Positions 44,337 to 53,782 of a stretch of 64,000 nt of DNA are shown in pieces (the stretch's first letter is position 1; every line of letters begins with the position of its first letter). The notes under the pieces were generated by a model, which did not search any database, had not been told where the DNA came from, and saw nothing but the letters and a program-made list of their open reading frames with translations. The position numbers and the translations under genes were made by a program. Source of the DNA: CANLBN01 sp050298695 (GTDB lineage Bacteria > Pseudomonadota > Gammaproteobacteria > Pseudomonadales > Cellvibrionaceae); NCBI GenBank assembly GCA_050298695.1, contig JBNKUQ010000001.1, positions 34,757-98,756 of the forward strand. Direction: 5' to 3'.

Positions 44337-45490
44337 TGGATCATCAACATGACTTTATTCGCCGAATGCCGGAGGCGAGTCACGATTTACGGCGAAGAAA
44401 AAGCATTTGGCAAATTGTGCATATAGACCCGGTGCTCTTTTTTTTGTTGCTCTGTCTAACGGCATTTGGTTTGGTTGTCCTCTATAGTGCAAGTGAAGGT
44501 AACTTCAGTATCTTGCGCCGACAGGCTGTTTTCTTTTTTCTTGCTTACACAGGTATGTTAACCATTGCGCAAATACGTCTTGGGCATTTTGCGCGTTGGT
44601 CGGCATTAATGTACTTCGGTGCACTGATATTATTGGCTCTAGTGCTAGTGTGGGGGGTTGGTGCAAAAGGTGCTCAGCGTTGGTTGAGCTTGGGTGGCTT
44701 TCGTTTCCAGCCATCGGAAATGATGAAGTTGGCTATGCCAATTGCTATTGCCGCTTACTTATCCAATAAAAGTTTTCCTCCTAGTTTCAAGCATGTTCTG
44801 TTTTCTTTATTAATCGTAGGTATTCCTACGGTGTTGATTATCAAACAGCCAGATTTAGGTACCTCGATATTGGTGGCAACCTCAGGTTTAATCGTGCTAT
44901 TTTACGCCGGTTTGCGTTGGAGTTATATCGCTACTGCCATCGTCTTGTTGCTGATGAGCCTATGGCCTATGTGGCATTACGTGTTGCACGATTATCAACG
45001 CAAACGCGTATTGACTTTGTTCAACCCAGAAGCCGACAAATTAGGCGCGGGTTGGAATATTATTCAGTCAAAAACGGCGATAGGCTCGGGTGGTTTAGAA
45101 GGAAAGGGCTGGCTTAATGGTACTCAGTCTCACTTGGACTTTTTACCAGAAAGTCATACAGATTTCATCATTGCAGTATTAGCAGAAGAGTTTGGTTTTA
45201 TCGGCGTGCTATGTTTGCTAAGTATTTATCTGTTAATCGTCTTTCGAGGGTTATTTATTGCGATGAATGCGCAAGGGGGCTTTCAACGCTCGTTGGCTGG
45301 TAGTATTACATTGACATTTTTTGTCTATGTCTTTGTTAATATTGGTATGGTGTCTGGTTTATTGCCAGTAGTGGGTGTTCCATTGCCTCTGGTTAGCTTG
45401 GGAGGCACATCATTGGTGACGTTGATGTTAGGCTTTGGGTTATTAATGGGGATTAGTACTGAACCGCGAAAACTTTCAGGTAATATATAA
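44336..45490 (+). CDS. rodA: RodA, peptidoglycan polymerase of elongation
   Basis: A 384-residue SEDS-family membrane glycosyltransferase with about ten helices, which polymerises lipid II with MrdA as partner. Landmarks are LLCLTAFGLVVLYSAS (first helix), KGAQRWLSLGGFRFQPSE, IKQPDLGTSILVATSG, and PLPLVSLGGTSLVTLMLGFG near the end. The start is GTG 44336, overlapping the last base of the mrdA stop, so translation is coupled. Confidence 0.97.
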   Translation: MDHQHDFIRRMPEASHDLRRRKSIWQIVHIDPVLFFLLLCLTAFGLVVLYSASEGNFSILRRQAVFFFLAYTGMLTIAQIRLGHFARWSALMYFGALILLALVLVWGVGAKGAQRWLSLGGFRFQPSEMMKLAMPIAIAAYLSNKSFPPSFKHVLFSLLIVGIPTVLIIKQPDLGTSILVATSGLIVLFYAGLRWSYIATAIVLLLMSLWPMWHYVLHDYQRKRVLTLFNPEADKLGAGWNIIQSKTAIGSGGLEGKGWLNGTQSHLDFLPESHTDFIIAVLAEEFGFIGVLCLLSIYLLIVFRGLFIAMNAQGGFQRSLAGSITLTFFVYVFVNIGMVSGLLPVVGVPLPLVSLGGTSLVTLMLGFGLLMGISTEPRKLSGNI

Positions 45491-45519
45491 ATACTACCGA
45501 GACACTTAAAAAGAATACA

Positions 45520-45600
45520 GTGCCATCCCCGCGATCAGCAACTGCCCCTGCGTTGCTTGAAGTACCCTACGTCATGTAGGGCAAGACGGGAATGATGCCG
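45520..45600. repeat. Hairpin-bearing intergenic repeat between rodA and mltB
   Basis: A central hairpin CCCTAC-GTCAT-GTAGGG (45565-45581), with CTTG and CAAG just outside it, is flanked by near-inverted ends (CCATCCCCG... and ...CGGGAATGATG). The overall shape resembles the dispersed palindromic elements common between genes in this group of bacteria. Confidence 0.5.
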
Positions 45601-45721
45601 AGAGAAAAGTTATATTGAGCTTATCTCTGTGTACTCTTTTAAAGCCACTTGTTAGTAAGTTTACTTTTTAATTCAAATATTGCACCATCACGGTGCCGAT
45701 TAAGTAAGGTTTTAAAACACT

Positions 45722-46723
45722 ATGTTAAAAAAAATTGTAGCAGGAGTGCTATTTTCATTGTTGGTGACGGATGTGTCTGCGCAATCTACTCCGGTAAGTT
45801 ATGGTGATAATAAGCTCGCAAGTGAGTTTATGGCGAAAATGTCCAAAGAGCATGGTTTTAAAACGGAAGAACTGAAAAGTTGGTTTGGTGATGCGGAAAA
45901 AAAGCAATCGATAATAGATGCTATTTCTCGTCCTGCTGAAAAGAGCTTGACATGGAAAGAGTATCGAAAAATTTTTCTAACTGATACCAGGATCAAACAG
46001 GGTGTTGAGTTTTGGAATGAAAATGCTGCTGCTTTAGATAAGGCTTCTGAAGAGTTTGGTGTGCCACATGAAATTATCGTTGCTATTATTGGTGTCGAAA
46101 CCTTATATGGGCAGCGTAAAGGGTCTTACCGTGTTATTGATTCCTTGAGCACTTTAGCATTTGATTATCCGCCGCGTAGTCAATTTTTTAGAGGGCAACT
46201 AGAAGAGTTTTTGTTGTTATCTAGAGAGCAAAAGCAAAATCCGCTTGAGTTAACAGGTTCTTATGCGGGTGCTATGGGCTATGGCCAATTTATCCCATCT
46301 AGCTATCGAGCGTATGCCATTGATTACGACAAAGATGGTTTTGCCGATATCTGGAATAATACTGAAGATGCGATTGGGAGTGTTGCAAATTATTTTCAAC
46401 GGCATGGTTGGAAAAGGGGGGGGATGGTTGCTGTGCGTAGCCGAGTGGCGAAAGAGTATGACGACAGTATCGTTAACAAGTCTTTAAAGCCATCGCTAAC
46501 CTTGGCTGATTTGGCAACTAAGGGATTCAATCCCGTTAAAGCGCTATCACTGCCTGCTGCAGCCCCAGCAACTGCGATACGTTTAGAGGGCGAGTGGGGT
46601 ACGGAATTTTGGATAGGTTTGCATAATTTTTATGTTATCACTCGCTATAATCATAGTCGCTTGTATGCCATGGCTGTTTGGCAGTTGAGTCAGGAAATTT
46701 TACAAGCAAAAAAAGCCTCCTAA
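45722..46723 (+). CDS. mltB: Lytic murein transglycosylase B
   Basis: A 333-residue exported enzyme that cleaves glycan strands to 1,6-anhydro products. A signal peptide ends near residue 20 (VSAQS); there is no lipobox, so it is the soluble form. The catalytic Glu lies in AIIGVETLYG at about residue 126. Other landmarks are YAGAMGYGQFIPSSYRAYA and the DYDKDGFADIWNN loop, a calcium-binding-like site in this family. It sits between rodA and rlpA, as in Pseudomonas. Confidence 0.95.
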   Translation: MLKKIVAGVLFSLLVTDVSAQSTPVSYGDNKLASEFMAKMSKEHGFKTEELKSWFGDAEKKQSIIDAISRPAEKSLTWKEYRKIFLTDTRIKQGVEFWNENAAALDKASEEFGVPHEIIVAIIGVETLYGQRKGSYRVIDSLSTLAFDYPPRSQFFRGQLEEFLLLSREQKQNPLELTGSYAGAMGYGQFIPSSYRAYAIDYDKDGFADIWNNTEDAIGSVANYFQRHGWKRGGMVAVRSRVAKEYDDSIVNKSLKPSLTLADLATKGFNPVKALSLPAAAPATAIRLEGEWGTEFWIGLHNFYVITRYNHSRLYAMAVWQLSQEILQAKKAS

Positions 46724-46746
46724 CAATTTGATATGGTGATTTTAAG

Positions 46747-47571
46747 GTGAAATGGAATAGTGGTATCTACAGAGGAGTTGTCCTGAGTATTAGCATGTTG
46801 CTGTTAGCATCATGTTCATCTTTTGTTCGAGAACCCAGTGATGGCCCTCCCTCCCGCCCCATTGATGTTTCACGCATTCCTGATGCAAATCCTGTCCCCG
46901 TTGCTCGTACCCGCGCCGGTAATGCTGGGCGGTATAAAGTGTTGGGTAAAACTTATCAAACGCTATCACATAGTCGTGGTTATCGTGAGCGTGGTGTTGC
47001 CTCTTGGTATGGCACCAAGTTTCATGGACGTCGCACGGCAAATGGTGAGACCTACAACATGTATGCGATGACAGCGGCTCACAAGACCTTGCCTATTCCT
47101 AGTTTTGTGCGGGTGACGCATGTGGAAAATGGGCGTTCAGTAGTGGTCAAAATCAATGATAGAGGGCCTTTTCACAGTAATCGCATCATCGATTTGAGCT
47201 ATGCAGCCGCACGAAAACTAGGGGTTGATGCTACTGGCACTGCTCTGGTTGATATTGTTGATGTTACCCCTGATCCGACGCAGCCCTCCTCGGTACAATC
47301 TGCATCATCTACTCCAACTTCCCCCCCTTCTTCTGGTATGGATGCTTGGTATTTACAGTTAGGTGCTTTTCGTGAACAACAAAAAGCAAGCTCGCTTCAA
47401 GCGCGGGTCGCTGACATACTCTTAGAGGCTGTCAGCGTTGTTAAAGGCCACGATAGTTTGCATCGAGTGATTGTTGGGCCTATCGTGGATGAAAATAAAA
47501 TTCCAAGCTTGCAACGTTCATTGCGTCAACAAGGTTTGAGTTCAGGTTATGTGACTCGTAAATCTAAATAG
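46747..47571 (+). CDS. rlpA: RlpA-type septal lytic transglycosylase
   Basis: A 274-residue outer-membrane lipoprotein. The signal ends in the lipobox LLLASC (Cys at about 23). The double-psi beta-barrel at about 78-170 has GVASWYGTKFHGRRTANGE, then MTAAHKTLPIPS and KINDRGPF with the conserved Asp. A Pro/Ser linker leads to a SPOR domain (about 198-272) that binds denuded glycan at division sites. In Pseudomonas RlpA cleaves such strands. The start is GTG 46747. A weak AT-rich hairpin with a T-run follows the stop (about 47570-47588) and might end transcription. Confidence 0.95.
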   Translation: MKWNSGIYRGVVLSISMLLLASCSSFVREPSDGPPSRPIDVSRIPDANPVPVARTRAGNAGRYKVLGKTYQTLSHSRGYRERGVASWYGTKFHGRRTANGETYNMYAMTAAHKTLPIPSFVRVTHVENGRSVVVKINDRGPFHSNRIIDLSYAAARKLGVDATGTALVDIVDVTPDPTQPSSVQSASSTPTSPPSSGMDAWYLQLGAFREQQKASSLQARVADILLEAVSVVKGHDSLHRVIVGPIVDENKIPSLQRSLRQQGLSSGYVTRKSK

Positions 47572-47676
47572 AAGAGTTTTCTTCTTTTAGTGCCAGTTTT
47601 CAGTCTAAGCGCAAATTTGTGCTAAACTGCCGCGCTTATTACGTTAAATCCTTTTCTTATCAGCTACTACTGTCCT

Positions 47677-48843
47677 ATGCGATTTTTATCTCTATTCCTT
47701 TTTTTGTTGAGTGCTTCTATTGGTTTATACGCAAACCCCAATTCAAATGAGATTCCAAGGCAGGTCATTATTCCTGCTGCGCCTCAGCTAGCGGCAAGTT
47801 CCTATCTTCTTATTGATGCAAACTCTGGCAAAATATTGGCAGAAAAAAATGCCGATCAGGCGCTTCCTCCCGCAAGTATCACTAAGTTGATGACTAGCTA
47901 TATTGTTTCTTCTGAAATTGAGCGTGGGGCGATAGCGTTAACAGATTTAGTGCCGATTAGTGTGACTGCTTGGAAAAAAGGTGGTTCTAAGATGTTTGTT
48001 CGTGAAGGGACTCAGGTACCTGTTATCGACCTTATGCGCGGAATGATTATTCAGTCTGGTAACGATGCAACCATTGCTCTTGCAGAATACATAGCGGGTA
48101 GTGAGGGAGCTTTTGTAGATGTGATGAACCAGCAAGCTGCCTTGTTGGGCTTGAGTAATACTCAGTTCAAAAATGCAACAGGTTGGCCGGAAGATGGGCA
48201 TTATTCCACGTCAAAAGATATTGCAACCCTGGCTAAAGCCCTCATTACGGAATTCCCTGAAAGCTATAAGTTGTATTCTGAACAATATTTTAGCTACAAC
48301 GGCATCAATCAGCCTAATCGTAATAAGTTGTTGTTTCGAGATAAAACCATTGATGGTGTAAAAACAGGCCACACCGAAGAGGCGGGCTACTGCTTAGTTG
48401 CTTCATCAGAAAAAGAGGGGATGCGTTTAATTTCCGTGGTGATGGGCACCGAGTCAGACAATGCCCGCGCTACAGAATCACAAAAGCTATTATCTTATGG
48501 TTTTCGCTATTACTACACCCACAAACTTTATGATGCGAATGCGTCAATAATCGATTCAAAAGTGTGGAAAGGCAAGTCTGACCTTATTGCGCTAGGGGTT
48601 AATAAGCCCGTGTTCCTTACCATCCCTCGTGGCTCAGAAAATGATATAAAAGCAAAGAGGCGAGTAGATGAAATCATTGAAGCCCCTATTACGGCAGGCC
48701 AAGAGCTGGGTGATGTCATTGTGACCTTGAATGAGGAAGAGCTTATGACAATCCCTTTGGTTGCATTAAATTCAGTTGAACAGGCAGGTTTTTTTAGTCG
48801 CATGATCGATGTTATCTCATTGTTCTTCCATAAGTTGTTTTAA
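47677..48843 (+). CDS. dacA: D-alanyl-D-alanine carboxypeptidase (PBP5/6 type)
   Basis: A 388-residue penicillin-binding protein that removes the terminal D-Ala of stem peptides. A signal peptide covers about 1-20. Catalytic motifs are SITK (Ser at about 67), SGN (about 127-129) and KTG (about 229-231). A C-terminal beta domain (about 275-365) and an amphipathic membrane anchor at the end (FFSRMIDVISLFFHKLF) complete the PBP5 layout. ybeD follows closely, the order seen in E. coli and Pseudomonas. Confidence 0.97.
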   Translation: MRFLSLFLFLLSASIGLYANPNSNEIPRQVIIPAAPQLAASSYLLIDANSGKILAEKNADQALPPASITKLMTSYIVSSEIERGAIALTDLVPISVTAWKKGGSKMFVREGTQVPVIDLMRGMIIQSGNDATIALAEYIAGSEGAFVDVMNQQAALLGLSNTQFKNATGWPEDGHYSTSKDIATLAKALITEFPESYKLYSEQYFSYNGINQPNRNKLLFRDKTIDGVKTGHTEEAGYCLVASSEKEGMRLISVVMGTESDNARATESQKLLSYGFRYYYTHKLYDANASIIDSKVWKGKSDLIALGVNKPVFLTIPRGSENDIKAKRRVDEIIEAPITAGQELGDVIVTLNEEELMTIPLVALNSVEQAGFFSRMIDVISLFFHKLF

Positions 48844-48865
48844 AACTCAGCGCGGTGTGATTCAA

Positions 48866-49138
48866 ATGGCAGAGAGAGAACCTCCTAAAATTGAATTTCC
48901 TTGTGAGGATTACTTAATTAAAGTGTTAGGTGAAGCTGAGGAGGAGATGGTCAATTTTGTTATTCAAACGACCGAGCATTATTCCCCAGGCTTTAGTCGC
49001 GAAAAAATCAGCATTAAGGCCAGTGGCAAAGGCCGTTTTCAATCTGTTACGGTTTTTATTACAGCGACAGGGGTTGAACAGCTGCAAGCCTACCATCGTA
49101 CATTGATGGCGCACCCTCAGGTAAAAATGGTGATCTAG
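48866..49138 (+). CDS. ybeD: YbeD family protein (DUF493)
   Basis: A 90-residue cytoplasmic protein starting at ATG 48866 (MAEREPPKIEFPCEDYLIKV). The longer open frame upstream overlaps dacA and is not conserved. It has the family pattern IEFPCEDYLIKVLG and the end HPQVKMVI. The fold is ACT-like; the role is unknown, though the gene is almost always next to lipB. The lipB start follows directly after its stop codon. Confidence 0.94.
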   Translation: MAEREPPKIEFPCEDYLIKVLGEAEEEMVNFVIQTTEHYSPGFSREKISIKASGKGRFQSVTVFITATGVEQLQAYHRTLMAHPQVKMVI

Positions 49139-49813
49139 ATGGCCATTGAGCATCTTTTGGTGCGTCGGCTTGGTCTTCAGGAGTACCAAGAGGTGTGGCA
49201 GGCAATGTCACGCTATACCGATCAGCGCGATGAGCAGAGTCTCGACGAGCTCTGGTTAGTGCAACATCCCCCCGTGTTTACTCAAGGTCAGGCGGGCAAG
49301 CCTGAGCATATACTCAACTCCGCTAACATTCCTGTTGTCCAATCGGACCGTGGGGGACAGGTGACTTATCACGGACCTGGGCAACTGGTTTTGTATCCTT
49401 TGATTGACTTGCGCCGGCGTGATATGGGGGTGAGGGCAATGGTCACATTGCTGGAGCAGGTGGCGATTGCTTTTTTACAAGGTTTTGGTATTCAGTCCCA
49501 TGCTAAATCTGATGCCCCAGGTGTGTATGTACTCACAAACGATGGTGTGGAAGCTAAAATAGCATCCTTGGGTTTACGTGTGCGCAGAGGTTGTAGTTTT
49601 CATGGCATGAGTATTAATATCGACATGGACCTATCTCCCTTTGAACAGATAAACCCCTGTGGTTATCAGGGAATGCCCGTTACCCAGTTGCACAATCTCT
49701 TGGAATGCAGCACTATTGATTTTTCTGAGTTAGAGTCGGCTATTATTCACCTAATGTCGGAAAGCTTATCTTGCTCCTCCGTGCAATTAGTTGACGATTT
49801 TCCACCTTATTAG
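49139..49813 (+). CDS. lipB: Octanoyltransferase LipB
   Basis: A 224-residue enzyme that moves octanoate from acyl carrier protein to lipoyl domains, the first step of lipoate synthesis. Landmarks are ELWLVQHPPVFTQGQAG, DRGGQVTYHGPGQLVLYPLI, the Lys in AKIASLGLRVRRGCSFHG and the catalytic Cys in NPCGYQGM at about 179. It starts directly after ybeD, and lipA follows 22 bases downstream. Confidence 0.96.
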   Translation: MAIEHLLVRRLGLQEYQEVWQAMSRYTDQRDEQSLDELWLVQHPPVFTQGQAGKPEHILNSANIPVVQSDRGGQVTYHGPGQLVLYPLIDLRRRDMGVRAMVTLLEQVAIAFLQGFGIQSHAKSDAPGVYVLTNDGVEAKIASLGLRVRRGCSFHGMSINIDMDLSPFEQINPCGYQGMPVTQLHNLLECSTIDFSELESAIIHLMSESLSCSSVQLVDDFPPY

Positions 49814-49835
49814 TATTTTTGATGTAAATAAGCCA

Positions 49836-50816
49836 ATGAAAGATTTACCTACTTCCCCAGTTCGACGTACCACTCGCCACCAGCGTGGAGAAAAGCTGCG
49901 CGATGCTGATAAAGTTGAGCGTATCCCCGTCAAGGTGATTGCAACAGATGAGGTTCTGCGCAAACCCGATTGGATACGAGTACGTCTACCCGCTTCTCCA
50001 GACGTTGAACGTATCAAGAAAATATTGCGCAAAAATGGTTTATCTAGTGTATGTGAAGAGGCTTCTTGCCCTAATTTAGGGGAGTGTTTCTCTGGTGGTA
50101 CAGCGACTTTCATGATTATGGGAGATATCTGTACGCGTCGTTGCCCTTTTTGTGATGTTGGGCATGGTAAACCCAATCCACTTGATGCCAATGAACCTAA
50201 GCATCTTGCAGAAGCCATTGCAGAAATGCGTTTGAAATATGTCGTTATTACCTCAGTCGACCGAGATGACTTGCGCGATGGTGGCGCTCAACATTTTGCT
50301 GACTGTATTCGCGAGTCTCGCGCCCACTCGCCTAACTTAGAAGTAGAAATACTGACGCCCGATTTTCGTGGTCGTATGGACATCGCGCTGGATATTCTTG
50401 CTGAAGAAGCGCCTGATGTATTCAATCATAATCTCGAAACAGTGCCTCGCCTGTATCGAGAGGCTCGCCCTGGTGCAAATTATCAATGGTCGCTGGATTT
50501 ACTCAAACAATATAAAGCTCGTCGTCCAGATGTCTTGACTAAATCAGGTCTTATGGTTGGTTTAGGTGAAACCAAAGAAGAAATCTTTGAAGTCATGCGT
50601 GATATGCGAGCGCATAATATTGATATGCTGACTATTGGTCAGTATTTGCAGCCCTCTAAAGATCACTTGCCCGTGCAACGCTATGTTACTCCAGAGGAAT
50701 TTGAAGAGTACAAAAGCCTAGCTGACGAAATTGGATTCCAGCGAGCAGCTTGTGGGCCTTTGGTGCGGTCCTCTTACCATGCAGACCAACAAGCCCACGG
50801 TCATGAGGTGAAGTAG
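49836..50816 (+). CDS. lipA: Lipoyl synthase LipA
   Basis: A 326-residue radical SAM enzyme that inserts two sulphur atoms into octanoylated proteins. I take the start at ATG 49836 (MKDLPTSPVRRTT) because upstream in-frame codons overlap lipB. The auxiliary cluster motif is CEEASCPNLGEC and the radical SAM motif is CTRRCPFCDVGHG. The C-terminus carries the conserved PLVRSSYHAD with its Ser ligand. The length is close to E. coli LipA (321). It closes the conserved cell-wall and lipoate run. Confidence 0.97.
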   Translation: MKDLPTSPVRRTTRHQRGEKLRDADKVERIPVKVIATDEVLRKPDWIRVRLPASPDVERIKKILRKNGLSSVCEEASCPNLGECFSGGTATFMIMGDICTRRCPFCDVGHGKPNPLDANEPKHLAEAIAEMRLKYVVITSVDRDDLRDGGAQHFADCIRESRAHSPNLEVEILTPDFRGRMDIALDILAEEAPDVFNHNLETVPRLYREARPGANYQWSLDLLKQYKARRPDVLTKSGLMVGLGETKEEIFEVMRDMRAHNIDMLTIGQYLQPSKDHLPVQRYVTPEEFEEYKSLADEIGFQRAACGPLVRSSYHADQQAHGHEVK

Positions 50817-50823
50817 TCGAATT

Positions 50824-52098
50824 GTGGCCTTGATAAAATTGTGGTACAGCCTTCGTCTTTTTCTATGTCTCGTCGTATTCATATCACTTTCAGTCCATGC
50901 GAACTCGAATGCAACGGATCTCTTTGAACGTTTAAAGCAAAGTGTGTATCAAGTTCGTGTTATTGATATCGCATCTGGCGATAAATTTAGTATTGGATCT
51001 GGTTTTTTAATTTCCACAAAAGGATTTGTTGGAACGAACTTTCATGTCGTATCTTCCTATGTCCATGAGCCTAAGAAGTATCGTTTAGAACTCGTTGTGG
51101 ATTCCGGAGAAGTTTTCCCGGTTCAACTTAAAGCTATTGATGTTGTTCATGACCTGGCTATTATTCAATTCGATCAAGTGTCTAATGAGGATGTGCCGCT
51201 TTCCTTAGTCTCCAATGATATGAGTAAAGGCGATAGAGTTTATTCTATGGGTAATCCTCAGGACTTGGGAATGCTGATCATTGAAGGAACGTATAGTGGT
51301 TTAATCCAAATTTCACGCTATCAAAAGATTTTGTTTAGTGGTTCTTTAAACCCCGGTATGAGTGGTGGGCCTGCGCTCAATGCCGCGGGAGAAGTCGTTG
51401 GCGTTAATGTTTCCAAGGGTGGTGAGCAGATCAGTTTTTTGGTCCCGGTAAAATATCTTATTCCGCTGTTGGATCAAGCCTCTAATCAGCAGGAAGAGGT
51501 TAATTTTACAGCGGAAATAGGCCAATCGTTATTTGATGATCAAAATGCGTTTTACCAGACAATTTTTTCAAAGCCATTTCCCGTAGAAGCCTTTACTGAA
51601 TTAATGTTGCCAGGAAAACTATCTGAATCTCTCAAGTGTTGGGGATATACCGAAGATGAGAAAGAGTGGAAACACAAAGAGGTGCATCAACATTGTCGCA
51701 CTGAAGATGAGATTTACATTGATAGTGATCTTTATGTCGGTAGTTTTTTTTATGATTACGAATGGATTACATCTGAACAATTAAATTCATTGCAGTTTTA
51801 TAACCTCTTACAAGAAAATTTTGAGCATCGCTTCTTTCGTAATGCTTATAGGAAAGAAGATATTTCTGGTTTTGAATGTCACAGTGACTTTCTTACTTTG
51901 GTTGGCCATTCATGGAAAGCATCCAGTTGCTTTCGTGCCTATAAAAAATACAGTCACCTTTACGACCTTCAGTTTGTAATGATATCGGTTGATGAAAAAG
52001 ATAAGGCTATTTTGATAAAGCTGGGTGCAACGGGTATTAGTCGTGACAATGCTACCCGCTTGTTGAAGAATATGCTGGAGTCTGTTTCATGGAATTAG
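50824..52098 (+). CDS. Exported trypsin-like serine protease (S1C-like)
   Basis: A 424-residue protein with a signal peptide (about 1-26, ending VHA). Residues about 35-215 are a trypsin-like domain. The His is in TNFHVV (about 72), Asp in VVHDLAII (about 108) and Ser in NPGMSGGPAL (about 180), so the catalytic triad looks complete. Unlike DegP/DegS there is no PDZ domain; the C-terminal 200 residues are unassigned and contain six cysteines, suggesting disulphides. The start is GTG 50824, just after lipA. Its 3' end overlaps an FHA membrane protein gene by 10 bases, so the pair is translationally linked. Confidence 0.85.
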   Translation: MALIKLWYSLRLFLCLVVFISLSVHANSNATDLFERLKQSVYQVRVIDIASGDKFSIGSGFLISTKGFVGTNFHVVSSYVHEPKKYRLELVVDSGEVFPVQLKAIDVVHDLAIIQFDQVSNEDVPLSLVSNDMSKGDRVYSMGNPQDLGMLIIEGTYSGLIQISRYQKILFSGSLNPGMSGGPALNAAGEVVGVNVSKGGEQISFLVPVKYLIPLLDQASNQQEEVNFTAEIGQSLFDDQNAFYQTIFSKPFPVEAFTELMLPGKLSESLKCWGYTEDEKEWKHKEVHQHCRTEDEIYIDSDLYVGSFFYDYEWITSEQLNSLQFYNLLQENFEHRFFRNAYRKEDISGFECHSDFLTLVGHSWKASSCFRAYKKYSHLYDLQFVMISVDEKDKAILIKLGATGISRDNATRLLKNMLESVSWN

Positions 52099-53039
52099 TG
52101 ATTGAAATCGGCGGTCGTCATAATCGAATGTCTGAATTGGTGCGCAGCCATAGAGAAGAGCTTACTTTGGGTAGAGCCTACGATAATGATGTGGTGTTAA
52201 AAGACCCATATATTGGTGCTAGACAGTTATATTTTTATAAAAAAGAAGATCTTTGGTTTTTGCAGGTACTGGATAATACCAATCCTGTGTTGATTAATGG
52301 TCAGCCAGTCAGTGAGAATTCTGTCGTCATCAATTCTGGTGATCAGTTAACAGTAGGTCGATCTAACTTATCACTTTATTCTTCAGATCAAGCTGTTGAG
52401 CCTGCTCGTAAACTTTGGCTTGCTAGTTGGTTGCATAAGAACTCTATTGGTGTGTTTACGCTGATACTTATTTTGGCCGCTGTATGTCTTTTTGATGGTT
52501 TTTATGAGTACATTCAGTATTCAAAAACACACGAATGGAAGGAATATGTTATCGATGCCTTGGTTGGCGGGTTAGCAATAGTTATCTGGTCTGCTTGCTG
52601 GGCGTTAGTGGGCCGTTTAATTCGCCATCAGCCACACTTTAACCAGCACTTGCTGGCAAGCACAGCGGTATTTGCTGGCTCAATAATTGTTTATCCTCTC
52701 GTTGATTATCTTGAGTACTGGAGTGGATCGCTAGTGCTAAGTGAAATAGCTAATTACCTTATTGCCTTGATAGTTCTTATTTTCCTGCTTAAATTTAACT
52801 TGTTTTTTTCCACCAATATTCGCAAGACAACTAGTGTATCGGTTATCGTTAGTTTTTTAATGGTTGGTTTTATTTACGGCATCACCTTGTTTGAGCGTAA
52901 TGATTTTGAACACTACCCTGTTTACTCTCAGGTTCTTAAACCGCCGTTTGCTCACTTTGCTACTAACGTCTCACCAGAGAATTTCCTTGCTGAGCTTGAT
53001 AAGAAAATGGCCTCCATCGATATTAGTGATGATGATTAA
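52089..53039 (+). CDS. FHA-domain membrane protein
   Basis: A 316-residue protein. Residues about 1-98 form an FHA-like domain: ELTLGRAYDNDVVLKDPYIG, then LINGQPVSENSVVINSGDQL. FHA domains bind phosphothreonine; the GR and ND positions are kept, but the usual Ser/His of the binding loop are replaced (GARQL), so binding may differ. Five to six hydrophobic helices (about 118-270) follow, then a short acidic tail. The FHA part should face the cytoplasm. Overlap with the protease gene suggests a membrane protein that senses or controls an exported protease, which is inference. Confidence 0.8.
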   Translation: MELVIEIGGRHNRMSELVRSHREELTLGRAYDNDVVLKDPYIGARQLYFYKKEDLWFLQVLDNTNPVLINGQPVSENSVVINSGDQLTVGRSNLSLYSSDQAVEPARKLWLASWLHKNSIGVFTLILILAAVCLFDGFYEYIQYSKTHEWKEYVIDALVGGLAIVIWSACWALVGRLIRHQPHFNQHLLASTAVFAGSIIVYPLVDYLEYWSGSLVLSEIANYLIALIVLIFLLKFNLFFSTNIRKTTSVSVIVSFLMVGFIYGITLFERNDFEHYPVYSQVLKPPFAHFATNVSPENFLAELDKKMASIDISDDD

Positions 53040-53050
53040 TGCTTATCTAA

Positions 53051-53758
53051 TCAAGATTTAAACTTACCAAATTCAAGGTAGTAAATTACTTGTTCGATAA
53101 CCTTATCATTTTTCATCATAAAGGGGTGGGTGACAGGTAAAGTAATATGGTCTTGCATGCCTTCTAATTTTGTGCGCTCAATAGAAACTTTACCATCGTC
53201 AGTGCCTGGAATAATTTCCGATAGAATAAAATTGATAGTTTTACTTCCAGCAATAATGCCCACATCAAATGTGGCTGGACCTAGAGTATTAGGTATAGAA
53301 CTTTGTCCAGTGCCTAATTGCATACCTGCATCGCCATTAATAAATTCAAAGCCAGGGAAATGGCCGAGCTTGTCGACAACTTCGCTACCTTGGTTGGGTG
53401 GTCCTAGCATGACAACGCGAGAAAGTTGAGGGATTTTGTGTTCGCTTAAATATTGGCGAACCAAAATACCGCCCAATGAGTGAGTTACAAAGTTAATGTT
53501 CGCTTCTTTTGGACATTCTTTAAGGCTGCTAGGTATCGCTATATTAGCCAATGTCTCTATGTCATGTTTTCTAGAGGGATAATGTTTGTTGACGACAGCG
53601 TGACCTTTTTCGAGTAATAACTTCTCAAGTTTTTCCATTGAGCTGCTAGAGCGAGCTAAGCCGTGAAGTAATATGGTACAGCTATCTGCAAAGGTATTTG
53701 AGCAGAGTAAGGTCGCTAATAAAAAACCTAGATAGTTATAGCTCTTGGTAATTTTCAA
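53051..53758 (-). CDS. Exported alpha/beta hydrolase (lipase-like)
   Basis: A 235-residue protein with a signal peptide (about 1-24, SNTFA). The alpha/beta-hydrolase fold shows the oxyanion region CTILLHGLARSSSSM, the nucleophile elbow THSLGG with Ser at about 93, an acidic loop GTDDGKVSIE and the likely catalytic His in LPVTHPFMM. It resembles small lipases/PGAP1-like esterases (GPPNQGSEV). Substrate unknown; it probably acts on lipids or esters in the periplasm. It converges on the FHA gene. Confidence 0.83.
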   Translation of the reverse strand: MKITKSYNYLGFLLATLLCSNTFADSCTILLHGLARSSSSMEKLEKLLLEKGHAVVNKHYPSRKHDIETLANIAIPSSLKECPKEANINFVTHSLGGILVRQYLSEHKIPQLSRVVMLGPPNQGSEVVDKLGHFPGFEFINGDAGMQLGTGQSSIPNTLGPATFDVGIIAGSKTINFILSEIIPGTDDGKVSIERTKLEGMQDHITLPVTHPFMMKNDKVIEQVIYYLEFGKFKS

Positions 53759-53782
53759 CTTGAAACCTCGGTGTATATATTA

